Source of the DNA: Blepharisma japonicum
Taxonomy: Eukaryota; Ciliophora; Heterotrichea; Heterotrichida; Blepharismidae
DNA length: 64,000 nt
Assembly: GCA_949751835.1 (NCBI GenBank)
Contig: CATKHK010000002.1
Span: forward strand, 1 to 64,000
Reading direction: 5' to 3'
This document shows positions 33,425-43,496 of this stretch, in pieces. The position numbers and the translations under genes are program-made. Every line of letters starts with the position of its first letter. Position 1 is the first letter of the stretch. Below the pieces are notes generated by a model. That model was not told the DNA's origin, ran no database searches, and saw nothing but the letters and a program-made list of their open reading frames with translations.

Positions 33425-34429
33425 TACATTAATTTGATGAAATTTAACATTTTGCCTATGAAGAGAAATTAATCAAATTTATTATATGAGATAACAAAAG
33501 AAATTTATTCGTCTTAATAATAATCATTTAAATTGCAAATAATTTCTTTTTAAATAAAAATTGTATAGCATGAATATGCAAGTGCTAAAAATATTTTATT
33601 TCAAATTATTTTTCACAATCTCTAATTATAAAATCCTTTCATAATTTGGGTATAAGAACTAATTCTGTTTAAAGCATTAATAATCTGGTAAGATATAATC
33701 TCTTTTCAATAATTTCCTAGTTAATAATTGACTTAAGATAAAGAGACTCCAGAAATTTGCAATGCTAGCTGGTCTCTAATGATTTTATATATGAATTTGG
33801 AATTTAATCATCAGTTTTCTCTTTTCATATAATGAGATCTTCAGTTCGAGAGCTTGATCAATTATTTATATATTTTCACCTCATCCAGGGGTTTATTAAC
33901 CAAGTCACATTCAAAGATTGGAATAAGCTAGCCGTACTGATACCTCTGTGAAAGCTTATTAATAATCATTTCCTGATCTTCTCCGTTCTTAATCCAAGTC
34001 AATAGTGTTTTCATACATATTCTTCTTTTGGAGTATACAAAAATGCTAAAACTTGACACATGTGAACTGAAACTTTGAGAAATATAAAAAACCCCATAAA
34101 TTTCAAGCTGGAATCTGAGGGCTGAATTATTCTTTTAACCTTCAAAGCCTTTGCATTTGAAACGTCTAAATACTCATGATTTTGAAAATATTATGCATTG
34201 AGTTTGGAGTTGAATTTATTAGCTGGCCAATATGAGCCCTTTTTCTAATAGTTAAAATTTGCGGCAGGTGCAGTTTTTGCTTCTTTTATAGCCTTAATTG
34301 TTGCTTTTTCACTAAAATCAGCTGTCCAAGAGGAAGTGATTTTATTAAGAGAAATTATTGAAAGACAAAGTCCTGATTAAAATTTACATATAAATAGTTA
34401 TTTATATACTTATATATATCTATAAACAT
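33425..34429. other. Spacer with no supported gene, 1.0 kb
   Basis: The plus frame from about 33925 to 34380 contains only three stop positions in 152 codons, including an 80-codon run, and ends with a hydrophobic helix-like stretch followed by a charged tail (AAGAVFASFIALIVAFSLK...EIIERQSPD). No homologue is recognised and no 15-16 nt intron removes the stops, so I do not call a gene. Confidence 0.45.
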
Positions 34430-34939
34430 TTATGCAGGGTGTTGTTTACTAATATGCTTGATAAGCATATACTTGTTGTAAACGGATAGGCCGCATATAC
34501 CACAGGTAACTCTCGTTGCCTTTTGGTGGACCTGTCGATCGTGGAAAGTAAGTGCATGCTGATGCTTGAAGGTTTTGTGGCATATGCTGCAGGTTACTCC
34601 TTTATCTTTACTGGAATGAGCCTTGCCAATGTGCTGTTGAAGCCCTTTATGTCCTTTAAAGAATTTACCACAGGTTGGGCACACGAGCTCGTCGTTTTCT
34701 GATTCTGCAGTTGAGCAGGAATCAGTAGACACAGGAGAGTCTGGGACATCTGTGCTGAGCTCTAGTCCTAACCTGAAGTGCAAGAAGGAAATCGAATCTC
34801 GGTCAAGCTCGAAGTCTTGAATTAGGTGGTCACGGTATTGTAAAGGAGACTCAAAGCCAATCCCACATAAATCACAACAATAGTCTGTGTGTTGTGAAGT
34901 GCTTATGCATTTCAAATGTGGAATATGTGCTGTAGTCAT
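34430..34939 (-). CDS. C2H2 zinc-finger protein (copy 2)
   Basis: 169 residues, one exon, no internal TGA. Four zinc-finger units can be aligned with the protein at 25036-25632: an irregular first finger (CDLCGIGFESPLQYRDH), two canonical ones (CPTCGKFFKGHKGLQQHIGKAH and CSICHKTFKHQHALTFHDRQVH) and a last one that here is complete (CGICGLSVYNKYMLIKHISKQH). The acidic Ser-rich linker (DVPDSPVSTDSCSTAESENDE) between fingers 1 and 2 differs from copy 1. Nucleic-acid binding is expected from the fold. The two copies are some 9 kb apart, on the same strand, and are the only zinc-finger genes in the window, so they probably arose by a local duplication that is now old. Confidence 0.85.
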   Translation of the reverse strand: MTTAHIPHLKCISTSQHTDYCCDLCGIGFESPLQYRDHLIQDFELDRDSISFLHFRLGLELSTDVPDSPVSTDSCSTAESENDELVCPTCGKFFKGHKGLQQHIGKAHSSKDKGVTCSICHKTFKHQHALTFHDRQVHQKATRVTCGICGLSVYNKYMLIKHISKQHPA

Positions 34940-36119
34940 TGTCGATTTATTAATTATGAACCATAATTTTAAAATGTCCTTGGCTGCATATGGGAATTTT
35001 ATGAGTAAAGTTTATTTAATTGGCATGATTAAGGGAGAAAATAACTGCTAGAAATTTTGGAAAATAAATTTTTATGAGGTAACAAGTGGATTTGGTCTCT
35101 TGATAAATAATTAAAAATCTAAGATTTCTCCGAAATTATACTGATCTGGCTTAGCTGCAGCAAAATGTATATATATTTCTGTCTACTGCATCTTAAAATA
35201 AAATAATCTAAAGTCTTATTTATTTTTCACCACACCAATGCGCAGGCTATCAAGCACAATTTATTTAGATTGATTTAAGTACCTCTCATAATAAATCTTG
35301 TTATCTTAGATGCCTTTATATTTATTAGGCTAACCTATTCGTCCTTTTTTATTCGTTGAATAAAGGTGATGTAATGACGAAGATGGTAAACCAATTTTGA
35401 GAATATTTAATAAAATAATTTATATTTCAGATAGATTGAGTTCTGACAGAAAAATATTAAAATGGCTTAATATTAATTAATTGTAATTTAAATTATTTTT
35501 GATATACTGAAATAGAAACAAATTAAGATTAGATATAATAAGCACCTTAAAATAAAATAAATGAATTAATATACAAAAATATAATTAGTAAATATTAATA
35601 AAAACAATTAGCAGACATCTCTACTTTTTTAAAATAAAATGTCTTAACAAACTGGCCTTTTCCTACAGGCTATTATACATTTTTTAGTTAATTAAAGCTG
35701 AGTAACTCTTCTCCTGCAAAGTGAGATTATTCCAAATATTCCTTTTGAGCTTTTTTAATATGCTACTTTTTAATGTCAATACATAATTTTTCCTGATCTT
35801 AAGTGATACTTGATATTTTTAACAGAGAAATAACTGGGGAGACTGGTTAGACAATCTGCAGTTCAACACTCATGCTGTTAAATAAAGGTTTTTTAATTAT
35901 TAATTTAATTTAATAAATTTAATTTGATCATCTTTTAATTTTATTTTATTTAAATTTATTTCACAGATATATAAAATTTATTTATTAAAATTTCCTATAT
36001 ATCATTATTTTTTCATCAAAGTTGTTAAATTAATCGATCATACAAATTACTTGCAAGAACCTTTCCTTAAAAGGAACAATTTTTCCTAAACTTGAGGAGA
36101 AAATATATATTAATCTAAA
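34940..36119. other. Spacer between C2H2 copy 2 and kinesin
   Basis: About 1.2 kb lie between divergent starts, so both promoters are here. Extremely AT-rich over 35380-35640 and 35880-36020. No reading frame, RNA gene or clear repeat was found. Confidence 0.55.
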
Positions 36120-38360
36120 ATGGATATATGTGACGATTCAAACAATGTTCAAGTATTTTGTAGAGTCAGACCGCTAAATGACATGGAAAAACACTTGCCA
36201 AGCAAGCCATTCATTGATATTTCAGCTGATTCTCGCACAATAACTGCTCATTCTTCAAATGCCAATGAACCTATTAAATTTAATTTTGATTACGTTTTTA
36301 TACCACCTACCCCTCAATCAACTGTCTACGAAAAAGCAGCTCGTCCTATAGTAGAGTCAGTAATGCAAGGCTTTAATGGGACTGTTTTTGCATATGGCCA
36401 GACATCTTCAGGGAAGACTTATACAATGACAGGGCCTAACTCAGAAGATCCTAACTATATGGGGATAATTCCGCGTATGGTTACAACGATTTTTGTTCTT
36501 ATAGAAAATGCTGACGAAAATATAGAATTTACAGTAAAAATTTCTTACTGTGAGATTTACTGTGAAAAGATCAGAGATTTAATGATTTCTTCTAAAGAAA
36601 ATCTGAAGATTAGAGAAGATAGGGCAAGAGGTGTATATATTGATGGACTAACAGAGGTGTGTGCATCCACAGGAGAAGAAATTTATGAAATAATGAAGCT
36701 CGGCAACACAAATAGAGCGACAGCGTCAACAAAAATGAATAATTCATCATCTAGGTCCCACTCAATTTTTTCTATCACAGTTACTCAGTCCACAATGGAT
36801 TTTTCCACAAAAGTTGGAAAACTCCATTTGATTGACCTTGCTGGCTCTGAAAAAGTTGGAAAAACGACTCTAGAAGGAATCCGCTTAGAAGAAGCAAAAA
36901 AAATCAATAAATCTCTGGCAGCACTAGGAGCTGTAATAACAGCTTTATCTGAAGGGAAAAAGTCTCACATTCCTTATAGAGATTCTAAGCTGACAAGAAT
37001 CCTTGAAAACTCATTAGGAGGAAACTCCAAAACTTCGCTAATAGTAACATGTTCCCCTTCTCATTATAATGAAGAAGAAACTTTGTCTACGTTAAGATTT
37101 GGTATTAGGGCGAAATTAATTAAAAATAAGCCAAAAATCAATAAAGAGTTTACAGTCAGTGAGCTGAAATTGCTTCTGGCAGATGCAAAAGAAGAAATAA
37201 AGCAAAAAGATATGCTAATTAAATTATTTGAAGAGCAGATGGAGACTGGAGATTGTAATTTGGCGCTTACTGCTGATACAAGCATTTTTGGGGATGAAGA
37301 TCTGTTTAAGCCTGAGTATATGGAAGTTATACAGGAGTTAGAGCTGACAAAGCAAAAAATGTCAGAAGAAATGGAAATTAAAAGAGATCTGCAAGAGAGA
37401 TTTGAGCAGATTGAAATCGAAAATGCTGAATTAAGTGCAGAATACAATAATTTAGTTAAATACGCCCAAGAAATTTGTGACGAAAAACATATATTAGAAA
37501 ACTTACTACAAGACAAAGAAGAAATTATCGACAAACTGACCGCCATTAAGGATTCCTACGAATCTAAATTCGAAACTTTCCAAAATGAAAAGTTACGTTT
37601 AGAGAAAAAAATCGTTGAAAAAGACATAGAAATTGAATACTTTAAGCGAAGGTCCAGAGCTTCTGCAATTGATTCTGAAGAAGATAAAAAAGTGCAGATA
37701 AGTGAAGAAAGGGAAAAAAATATTTTAAGGATCCATGGGGATGCTTTAAGTAAATTATCAATGATAAAAGATGGAATTAATGAAGAAATTTATGATGAAA
37801 ATATATGGAAAACAGAGAAGCTGAAGCTTGTAAATCAGCTTCAAATTAGGATAAAGTCAATAATTGACCTTGAAATTGAGCTTGAAGAAGCTCGAGATGT
37901 AATAAAAAAGTTGGAAAACTCTAAAGGGAGTACCTGGAGAGAAGAAAGAAAACAAAACAGCATCCTAGAGAGGCAGCTTGAACAGTTGACAATAATGTAT
38001 CATCAATTAGCAAAGCAGCAGTCAGAATCCTCATTAGACAGCAGTATCAAAGAAAAAAAAATAAATCGGCTTACAGAAAAATCCAAAAAGCTTGAAGAAG
38101 AGTTAAAATCCTTAAAATCGTCTATAAAAGAATATGAGTTTACTAACAAAGCACTAAAAGATGAGCTCAAAAAGAAGCCTCAAAGCAGCATTCTCAGTAC
38201 AATGGGAACCCTAGGATTACTACTGCCAAGTCCTAAGATTAAAAAATCAATAAAAGGTGGCGGTAACTCCAAGTTCCTGGCAGTTTTTGCTGATCAGGCT
38301 AGAACCTCATCAGTTGCTTTTAATAGACTTTCATTAACATATAATGAATTACAAATTTAA
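36120..38360 (+). CDS. Kinesin motor, N-terminal, kinesin-1-like
   Basis: 746 residues, single exon, no internal TGA. The motor domain occupies residues 8-335: P-loop GQTSSGKT (93-100), switch I NNSSSRSHS, switch II DLAGSEKVGKT, and the terminal block TLSTLRFGIRAKLIKNKP. It is followed by a neck-like segment and a long coiled-coil stalk (about 345-690) and a short basic tail (SPKIKKSIKGGG). An N-terminal motor predicts plus-end-directed transport. The motor is closest in pattern to conventional kinesin heavy chain, yet the stalk and tail are shorter than the usual 950 residues and no cargo-binding IAK tail is seen. Its TAA stop overlaps the TAA of the convergent SAM gene. Confidence 0.92.
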   Translation: MDICDDSNNVQVFCRVRPLNDMEKHLPSKPFIDISADSRTITAHSSNANEPIKFNFDYVFIPPTPQSTVYEKAARPIVESVMQGFNGTVFAYGQTSSGKTYTMTGPNSEDPNYMGIIPRMVTTIFVLIENADENIEFTVKISYCEIYCEKIRDLMISSKENLKIREDRARGVYIDGLTEVCASTGEEIYEIMKLGNTNRATASTKMNNSSSRSHSIFSITVTQSTMDFSTKVGKLHLIDLAGSEKVGKTTLEGIRLEEAKKINKSLAALGAVITALSEGKKSHIPYRDSKLTRILENSLGGNSKTSLIVTCSPSHYNEEETLSTLRFGIRAKLIKNKPKINKEFTVSELKLLLADAKEEIKQKDMLIKLFEEQMETGDCNLALTADTSIFGDEDLFKPEYMEVIQELELTKQKMSEEMEIKRDLQERFEQIEIENAELSAEYNNLVKYAQEICDEKHILENLLQDKEEIIDKLTAIKDSYESKFETFQNEKLRLEKKIVEKDIEIEYFKRRSRASAIDSEEDKKVQISEEREKNILRIHGDALSKLSMIKDGINEEIYDENIWKTEKLKLVNQLQIRIKSIIDLEIELEEARDVIKKLENSKGSTWREERKQNSILERQLEQLTIMYHQLAKQQSESSLDSSIKEKKINRLTEKSKKLEEELKSLKSSIKEYEFTNKALKDELKKKPQSSILSTMGTLGLLLPSPKIKKSIKGGGNSKFLAVFADQARTSSVAFNRLSLTYNELQI

Positions 38361-38980
38361 GATAATCTTGTACTGGAGCTGGACGTGGGTCTGTCAATTG
38401 AGAAGAATTTTGGCATTTTTTCTGGTGTTTTGCTTTCTTCATAGACTTCGTCGTAATTTTCGTCATAGCCATGATAAATATTGTCTTCGTTAAAATCTTG
38501 TGAATCAAAAGAAGGGACTTCTTCTAGGGATAGGGTTGATAGATAAACAGACTCAGTTTGGTTCATTTCGCCATCAAATAGGATAGAGATACTGCTTGAG
38601 CCAAGAATATTTCCATGTCGGTCATTTAAGATGACTTCGTCTTCATCAAGGTTTAGAATAGTAGAGCAATCATGGGCAAGCTGGGAAAAATCGTAATTTG
38701 AAGGGTCAGAAATTCGAATTTTTAATACTTCATTTGAGTAATGAACTGTTACAAAGGTGATGCATGATCTCTTCAAGCTGTTTATTGCTCTCACCAAGTA
38801 TTTTCTATCGTGCAATCTTTGAAACCTCATATCAACTCTTAAATCAGCTTCAGAAATCTGCAGGAAATCCTTCCCATTGATCCCATGTGACAAGAAAAGT
38901 GATGATGCAGAGCCAAGGTGTATTAATTTGAGAAATTCTGAGACTTCTTTTGAGGTTCAATGCCAAGGACTTTTGTACAT
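38357..38980 (-). CDS. SAM-domain protein
   Basis: 207 residues with one TGA read as Trp (MYKSPWHWTSKEVSEFLKLI). Residues 4-70 form a sterile alpha motif: the W..EVSEFL start, SHGINGKDFLQISEADLR and the last helix LHDRKYLVRAINSLK are characteristic. SAM domains oligomerise or bind partner SAMs and RNA. Residues 75-150 (SCITFVTVHYSNEVLKIRI...ILNLDEDEVILNDRHGNIL) look like a beta-grasp fold, possibly RA- or PB1-like, though this is only a guess. The tail is acidic and Tyr-rich (YHGYDENYDEVYEES). It ends inside the stop codon of the kinesin gene and starts 175 bases from the divergent pseudokinase gene. Confidence 0.75.
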
Positions 38981-39155
38981 TATAATGCTAAGCTGCTAAA
39001 TATGAATACATATATAAATAAATTAAAATTATAGAAGCATGATTTGAGATAATCTTTATTTCTTATGAATAAATACCCGTAAAATAAATCAGACTATTTG
39101 AGATTATTTATTCGAAAATTTAAAATTCAGTATATTAAGTGTAATAATTTGCAAG

Positions 39156-40283
39156 ATGCAGCCCTCAAAAAAACAAGCCGGACCCACATCAAAAAAAATA
39201 TCATTGTCTGCTCTAGGTCAAGAATATTCGCTTGATAATGGACTAACTGTAGCTCAAAATAAAGTATCTCTGATGAATGCTCTCAGAGAATGACTCTTCC
39301 GTCAATGGAAAAGTGAACAAAGACAATACGAAACAATACCCTTTGAAAATATAAGATTCACTCTTGTATCTGAAACAAGTTTTAGCTTTAAGATGGAGGA
39401 TGCTAAGGAAAGCGCAAATCCCCCTATAGGTGACCAAGAGTACCTTTCAAGAATTAGCCAACAATTAAGCACCTACATTGCGACATTAACAAGTAGGCTT
39501 AGAGAAGAGTGGAAAGAAAGGGAACTGATCAGAAGTGAAGTTGATATCGATAGATCAATAGGGCCTTTTAAAGCAAAAGATAGCCAAAGCTATAGAGAAA
39601 TGCTAAGAGCAACAACTGCTGGGATGGATGTTCACTTGATAATTTTTGACTCCATTAGAGATTGGTATATCTTAAGCAATCTGAGGCATAACAATATAGT
39701 TCCTTGGTATGGGATGGTTAATATTAATAATGTCATGTACGCGGTAATTCAAAGGCTGACAGTCACTCTCGAATCCTTTATAAAAGAAAAATTTTCAGAG
39801 CAAAGACCTGAGGACTTGAAATTAAAATTATTAATTATCACCCAAATTGGGTACGGGATTGCATTTATGCACATGAAAGGTATCAGTCTCAATAACATTA
39901 CTCCATGGAGTATATTTATCGATGAAAACGCCAATAATCGGCCAGTTATATATGACCTAGATCTTGCAGTGCGTAGTGACAGAGCTTCAGCTCCATGAAT
40001 AAAATGCTTTAAAGAAGAAGAATTTGCATCACCTGAAGCCATAATCACGCAGCAACAAATAAAGCACCAGAGTTCTGATATTTATTCCTATGGAATTCTT
40101 ATCTGCTATATTTTAACTGGAAAATTCCCTAAAGAAGCATTTGACTGTGAATTTGTTTCAAATGCTGAACTTGACATAAAGATTAAGGATTTTATCAGGA
40201 AAATGATTTCAGAGAATGAAACATCAAGACCAAATGCAAGGAAGTGCTATGAAAAATTTGAAAAGTTTAATTCACTTCTTTAA
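39156..40283 (+). CDS. Protein kinase-like pseudokinase
   Basis: 375 residues with two TGA codons read as Trp. The C-terminal two-thirds follow a kinase fold: NLRHNNIVPWYGMV parallels the alphaC-beta4 region, LTVTLESFIKEK the hinge, IGYGIAFMHMKGISLNNITPWSIFID the catalytic loop, VIYDLDLAV the DFG strand, and ASPEAI...SSDIYSYGILICYILTGKFP the APE to alphaF region. The catalytic residues are changed: HRD reads LNN, its Lys is Thr, and DFG reads DLD. No glycine-rich loop is seen. It is therefore probably a catalytically dead scaffold. The N-terminal 100 residues are charged and helical. It converges on the next gene with eight bases between the stops. Confidence 0.75.
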
Positions 40284-40291
40284 TAAAATAA

Positions 40292-41752
40292 TTATTGATT
40301 ATACAATTTTTCTCTCAAAATATTCAATACTTCAGTAATTGAAGTGTCTTGGGCGAGGTCAAAGCCTCTTCGTATGAACTGTGCGAAAGACTGAAAATTC
40401 TTAATTATTAAGAAAAGGGAGTCAATTTCTTTCATCACATCTCCTTCGACGTCAAATAGCTGCTTGAAATATGGTAAGGATTTGCAGGATTGAATTATTT
40501 CTGAATCAGTGGCTGATTTATTGATTTCTAGTGTTTTTATTATTTGTGATTTAAATATGACTTTTTGGGAAGCTTGGGCTTTTAAATCAAAAATCTTTTC
40601 CAAAATTTCTTTTAATCCTAAAATGATATCATCTGGAGCTGGCTTTTCATGAAGTTCGCTATAAATATCAGCCACAATTGCGTTAATTTTATTGTATTTT
40701 TCAAAAATCTCTTGGCATCCTTCAGCTATATTAATTATTTCTTCACTTTTGCATGAAAAAATTTCACAAACTTTTTGCACTATTTCTTCCTGCTCCGAGC
40801 CTTTTTCTATTTTATTAATTTCGTTTATTAGCTTCTCATTGTTATCTTTTAAAATTTCAATTTTTTCTTCTAATTCTTTGTTTTTTTCTTTCCATCCTTC
40901 TTCATTGGAATCAGTTATCATAATATCTTCTCTGTTTCGCATTATTTTCTGATAGACTTTCATTTGCTCTTCATAAAAAACTATAATGCCCATGATTTTT
41001 ACATCAGATTCTGACTCAGGGTCGAATTTTCGCTTTAAAAAGGAACCAAAAATTTTTTCTTCGTTAATGAGTTTGGCTGAGTCTCAGATTTCAGCAGGGT
41101 CGGTAGAGATTGGAAATTTTAAGTCTTCGTCTTTACGGCCTATAGGAGAAATTGATCTTGACCATGGTCTGTCAGTTGAGACGATAAGATCTTTTGATTG
41201 ATTTTTTGTGGTAAAAGGTTTTGATAACTTTGAGTATCCCCCAAGCACCTCTGCTAAAACCTCAGCCATTTTGTCATAATCACCTTCTTCAATGCAATTA
41301 TAACCGAGCTTCTCTAGCATAGAATTTATATTAGAAAGTTTTTTGGATTCTGATGATTTTGAAGAGTCTTGGTAAGGAGGAGGCTTTTTGTATGTCCGAG
41401 ACAGTGTGATGGATCTTGATACTTGATCTTTTATCAGATTATTCATTTTGCTAAGAGAAGGATGGCTTTCAAGAGAGTTTCCTTTTATAAAATCATTAAT
41501 GGATTCAGCAAATTCTGTTGATAAAGTATCAATTTTACAAAAATCTTTTGGCATGTGTCTGTGATGGGCTTCTTTTGTTGTATTATTTGAAGAGGCTATT
41601 TTTAGAGGCTCATCTGGGATATGAAGCCCTGAGGTGGCTTTAAAATCAAGGAATTGCCTTTTTTTCGTTTTTTTGAATGAAGAGTCATTGATAAATTCAG
41701 CTGGTTCTTGTGTTTTGGTTAGAAAATTTAAATCTAGTTTGGGGATTTCCAT
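40292..41752 (-). CDS. Coiled-coil protein, function unknown
   Basis: 486 residues in one exon with one in-frame TGA at 41084. The ATG at 41752 (MEIPKLDLNF) is the first in the frame; the codons before it look like untranslated leader. Residues 1-230 are mostly disordered and Ser/Lys-rich (SKSSESKKLSNINSML), with a short ordered piece (YDKMAEVLAEVLGGYSKL). Residues 235-330 form a coiled coil (KEKNKELEEKIEILKDNNEK). The C-terminal 150 residues are helical (DIILGLKEILEKIFDLKAQ). No family is recognised. Such layouts are common among centrosomal and cytoskeletal linkers, but that is only an analogy. The gene starts 40 bases from the DYRK stop on the same strand. Confidence 0.72.
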
Positions 41753-41792
41753 TCTATTATCAGTAATTATGGTTAAAAAATAATATATCACA

Positions 41793-43370
41793 TTAAAGTC
41801 TTAAAGAATGGTTCAATGAAGGTAGATTCGGTTTTTGTAAGGATAGCCTTCTGCTATGTTTAATATAGCTAGTTTTCACTTCCGCCTTCAAGCCTATATC
41901 CAGAATTCATCCATGATTTAAAGCCTGCTCCGGGGTAATTCTTTTCGCTGGGTCTCATTCTAAGCATCCTATATAATTCTTACTTTCAATTAAATCTAGT
42001 AGCATTTTGTCTCCACAAGGAAAAAAATCAGTCAGCAATTTACTGCCTGGATTCCTATTTCTTCCTTTAGGAGATGGCAAGCTAAGAGGGATAATTTCCT
42101 CGCTAAAAAATAGATTCGCACGAGTCGATTTTTCAATTAAATAATCAGGTGGAAGCCCTTTAATTTCCATAATCCTCATCATAAGATCAGCTTCATTTTC
42201 AGCTGGAAATAAAGGGTATGCATTTGCGAGCTCTACTAAAATGCATCCAAAAGATCAGATGTCTATAGCATTTGTGTATGGGATTCCCAGGATTATTTCA
42301 GGTGCTCTATAAAATCGTGACTGAATATAAGTATATACGCATTCATCGTCTAGGCAAGCTGAGCCAAAATCAATTATTTTTATTCCAGATTTATTAAGTT
42401 GTTTTAGCAAAATATTTTCTGGTTTTAAATCGCAGTGAATAATATTTTTTTTTTTTAAAAATTGTAAAGAGTAAAGTAGTTGGATTGCGATTCGTCTGAC
42501 GAGGTTTAAGGGGAGCCCTTTGAAATTGTTATTTTTTATAAGTTCATATAAATTTATACTGAGAAGCTCAAAAGTCAAGCAAATATGTTTTCTAAATATA
42601 AAATTGTTATGCATATGGACTAAGTTTGCGGAGTCCTGCTTATCGGTAGAAGTAATTATTGATAAAACTTTTATTTCAATGCCAGCTTGATATAGAAACT
42701 TTTTCTTATTTCTAATGATTTTCATAGCAATTAAGTAATGCTTTTTTCGATCAAAGCATTTGCAGACTTGTCCGAAGCTCCCTTTTCCAATTATGGAAAG
42801 AATCTCATAGCGATAATCAATGTGATCTCCTATGATAAGATTATAATCACCCCTTTCGTCATCATATCCAAAGTTTTTTGAATTTATATTTGAGATCTTA
42901 TTAGCTCCTAACCCTAAAAAATATATTTTTTTGTATGATAAAATTTCAGCTTGTTCATATGGGCTTAAATATTTTTGAAATTTTGATAAGGCTGCACCAG
43001 GAGTAATAGGAAGCTGTAGAGATTCGAACTCTTGCTGAGGAGTTTGAGGTTCTGAGGATTTTCTTGTTTCTAGAGTATATTCTCTTGAGCATATATTACC
43101 GTTGATAGAAGTTTTTAGTTTCATATCAGAAGTATCTAGTGCAGATATGAGTGGGCTGCAAAATTTATTGCGGATAATGCTTTTTTTGGCTCTAGGAGAG
43201 GCATAAGGAGAATTTTTAGCTAGAGTTGTAGATGAAGACTTATCATTGATTGGATTTTTAGGTAAGATTTGAGAATTTCTATAAGAGCGTGGCAATGAAC
43301 CATTTCTTGGAGAGTTAATAATAGTTCTATTTCGCTTTGGAGTTATATTTCTTGCTGATTTTTTTTGCAT
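41793..43370 (-). CDS. DYRK-family protein kinase
   Basis: Dual-specificity Tyr-regulated kinase, 525 residues, one exon, three in-frame TGA codons. Residues 1-140 are a basic disordered leader. The DYRK-specific box before the kinase is present (FGYDDERGDYN...GDHIDYRYE), followed by GKGSFGQV (195-202), ATP Lys217, the DYRK form of the catalytic loop HCDLKPEN (from 312), DFG (334-336) and the autophosphorylated YTY loop (346-348) before SRFYRAPE. Two TGA codons fall at kinase-invariant Trp positions (DIWSFGC and CLEWDP), direct support for TGA as Trp. DYRKs phosphorylate Ser/Thr after activating on Tyr during translation. It is divergent from the DnaJ gene, sharing a 126-base upstream region. 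Confidence 0.93.
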
Positions 43371-43496
43371 TTTTGTGAAGCAATCTAATATATACAGAAT
43401 AATTTATAATTGAATGATAATAATCAAAAATGCATTTCAGCTGCTTTATATTAATGAAATATGAGATTTATACTAAAAAACATTTCATAAGCAGAA
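43371..43496. promoter_or_regulatory. Shared upstream region of DYRK and DnaJ genes
   Basis: The two genes diverge from 126 AT-rich bases, so both promoters must lie here or within the coding starts. No consensus element could be identified with confidence. Confidence 0.4.

Noticed and set aside
34232-34380. A 43-residue membrane peptide gene formed by splicing a 17-nt GT...AG segment at 34251-34267
   Set aside because: 17 nt lies outside the 15-16 nt class seen in the window, and the same downstream codons belong to a longer, partly open frame, so the splice is not needed to explain them.
22740-36119. Retrovirus-like, Polinton or LINE element in the gene-poor block
   Set aside because: No reverse transcriptase, integrase, capsid or polymerase motif could be read in any frame, and no long terminal repeats were seen.
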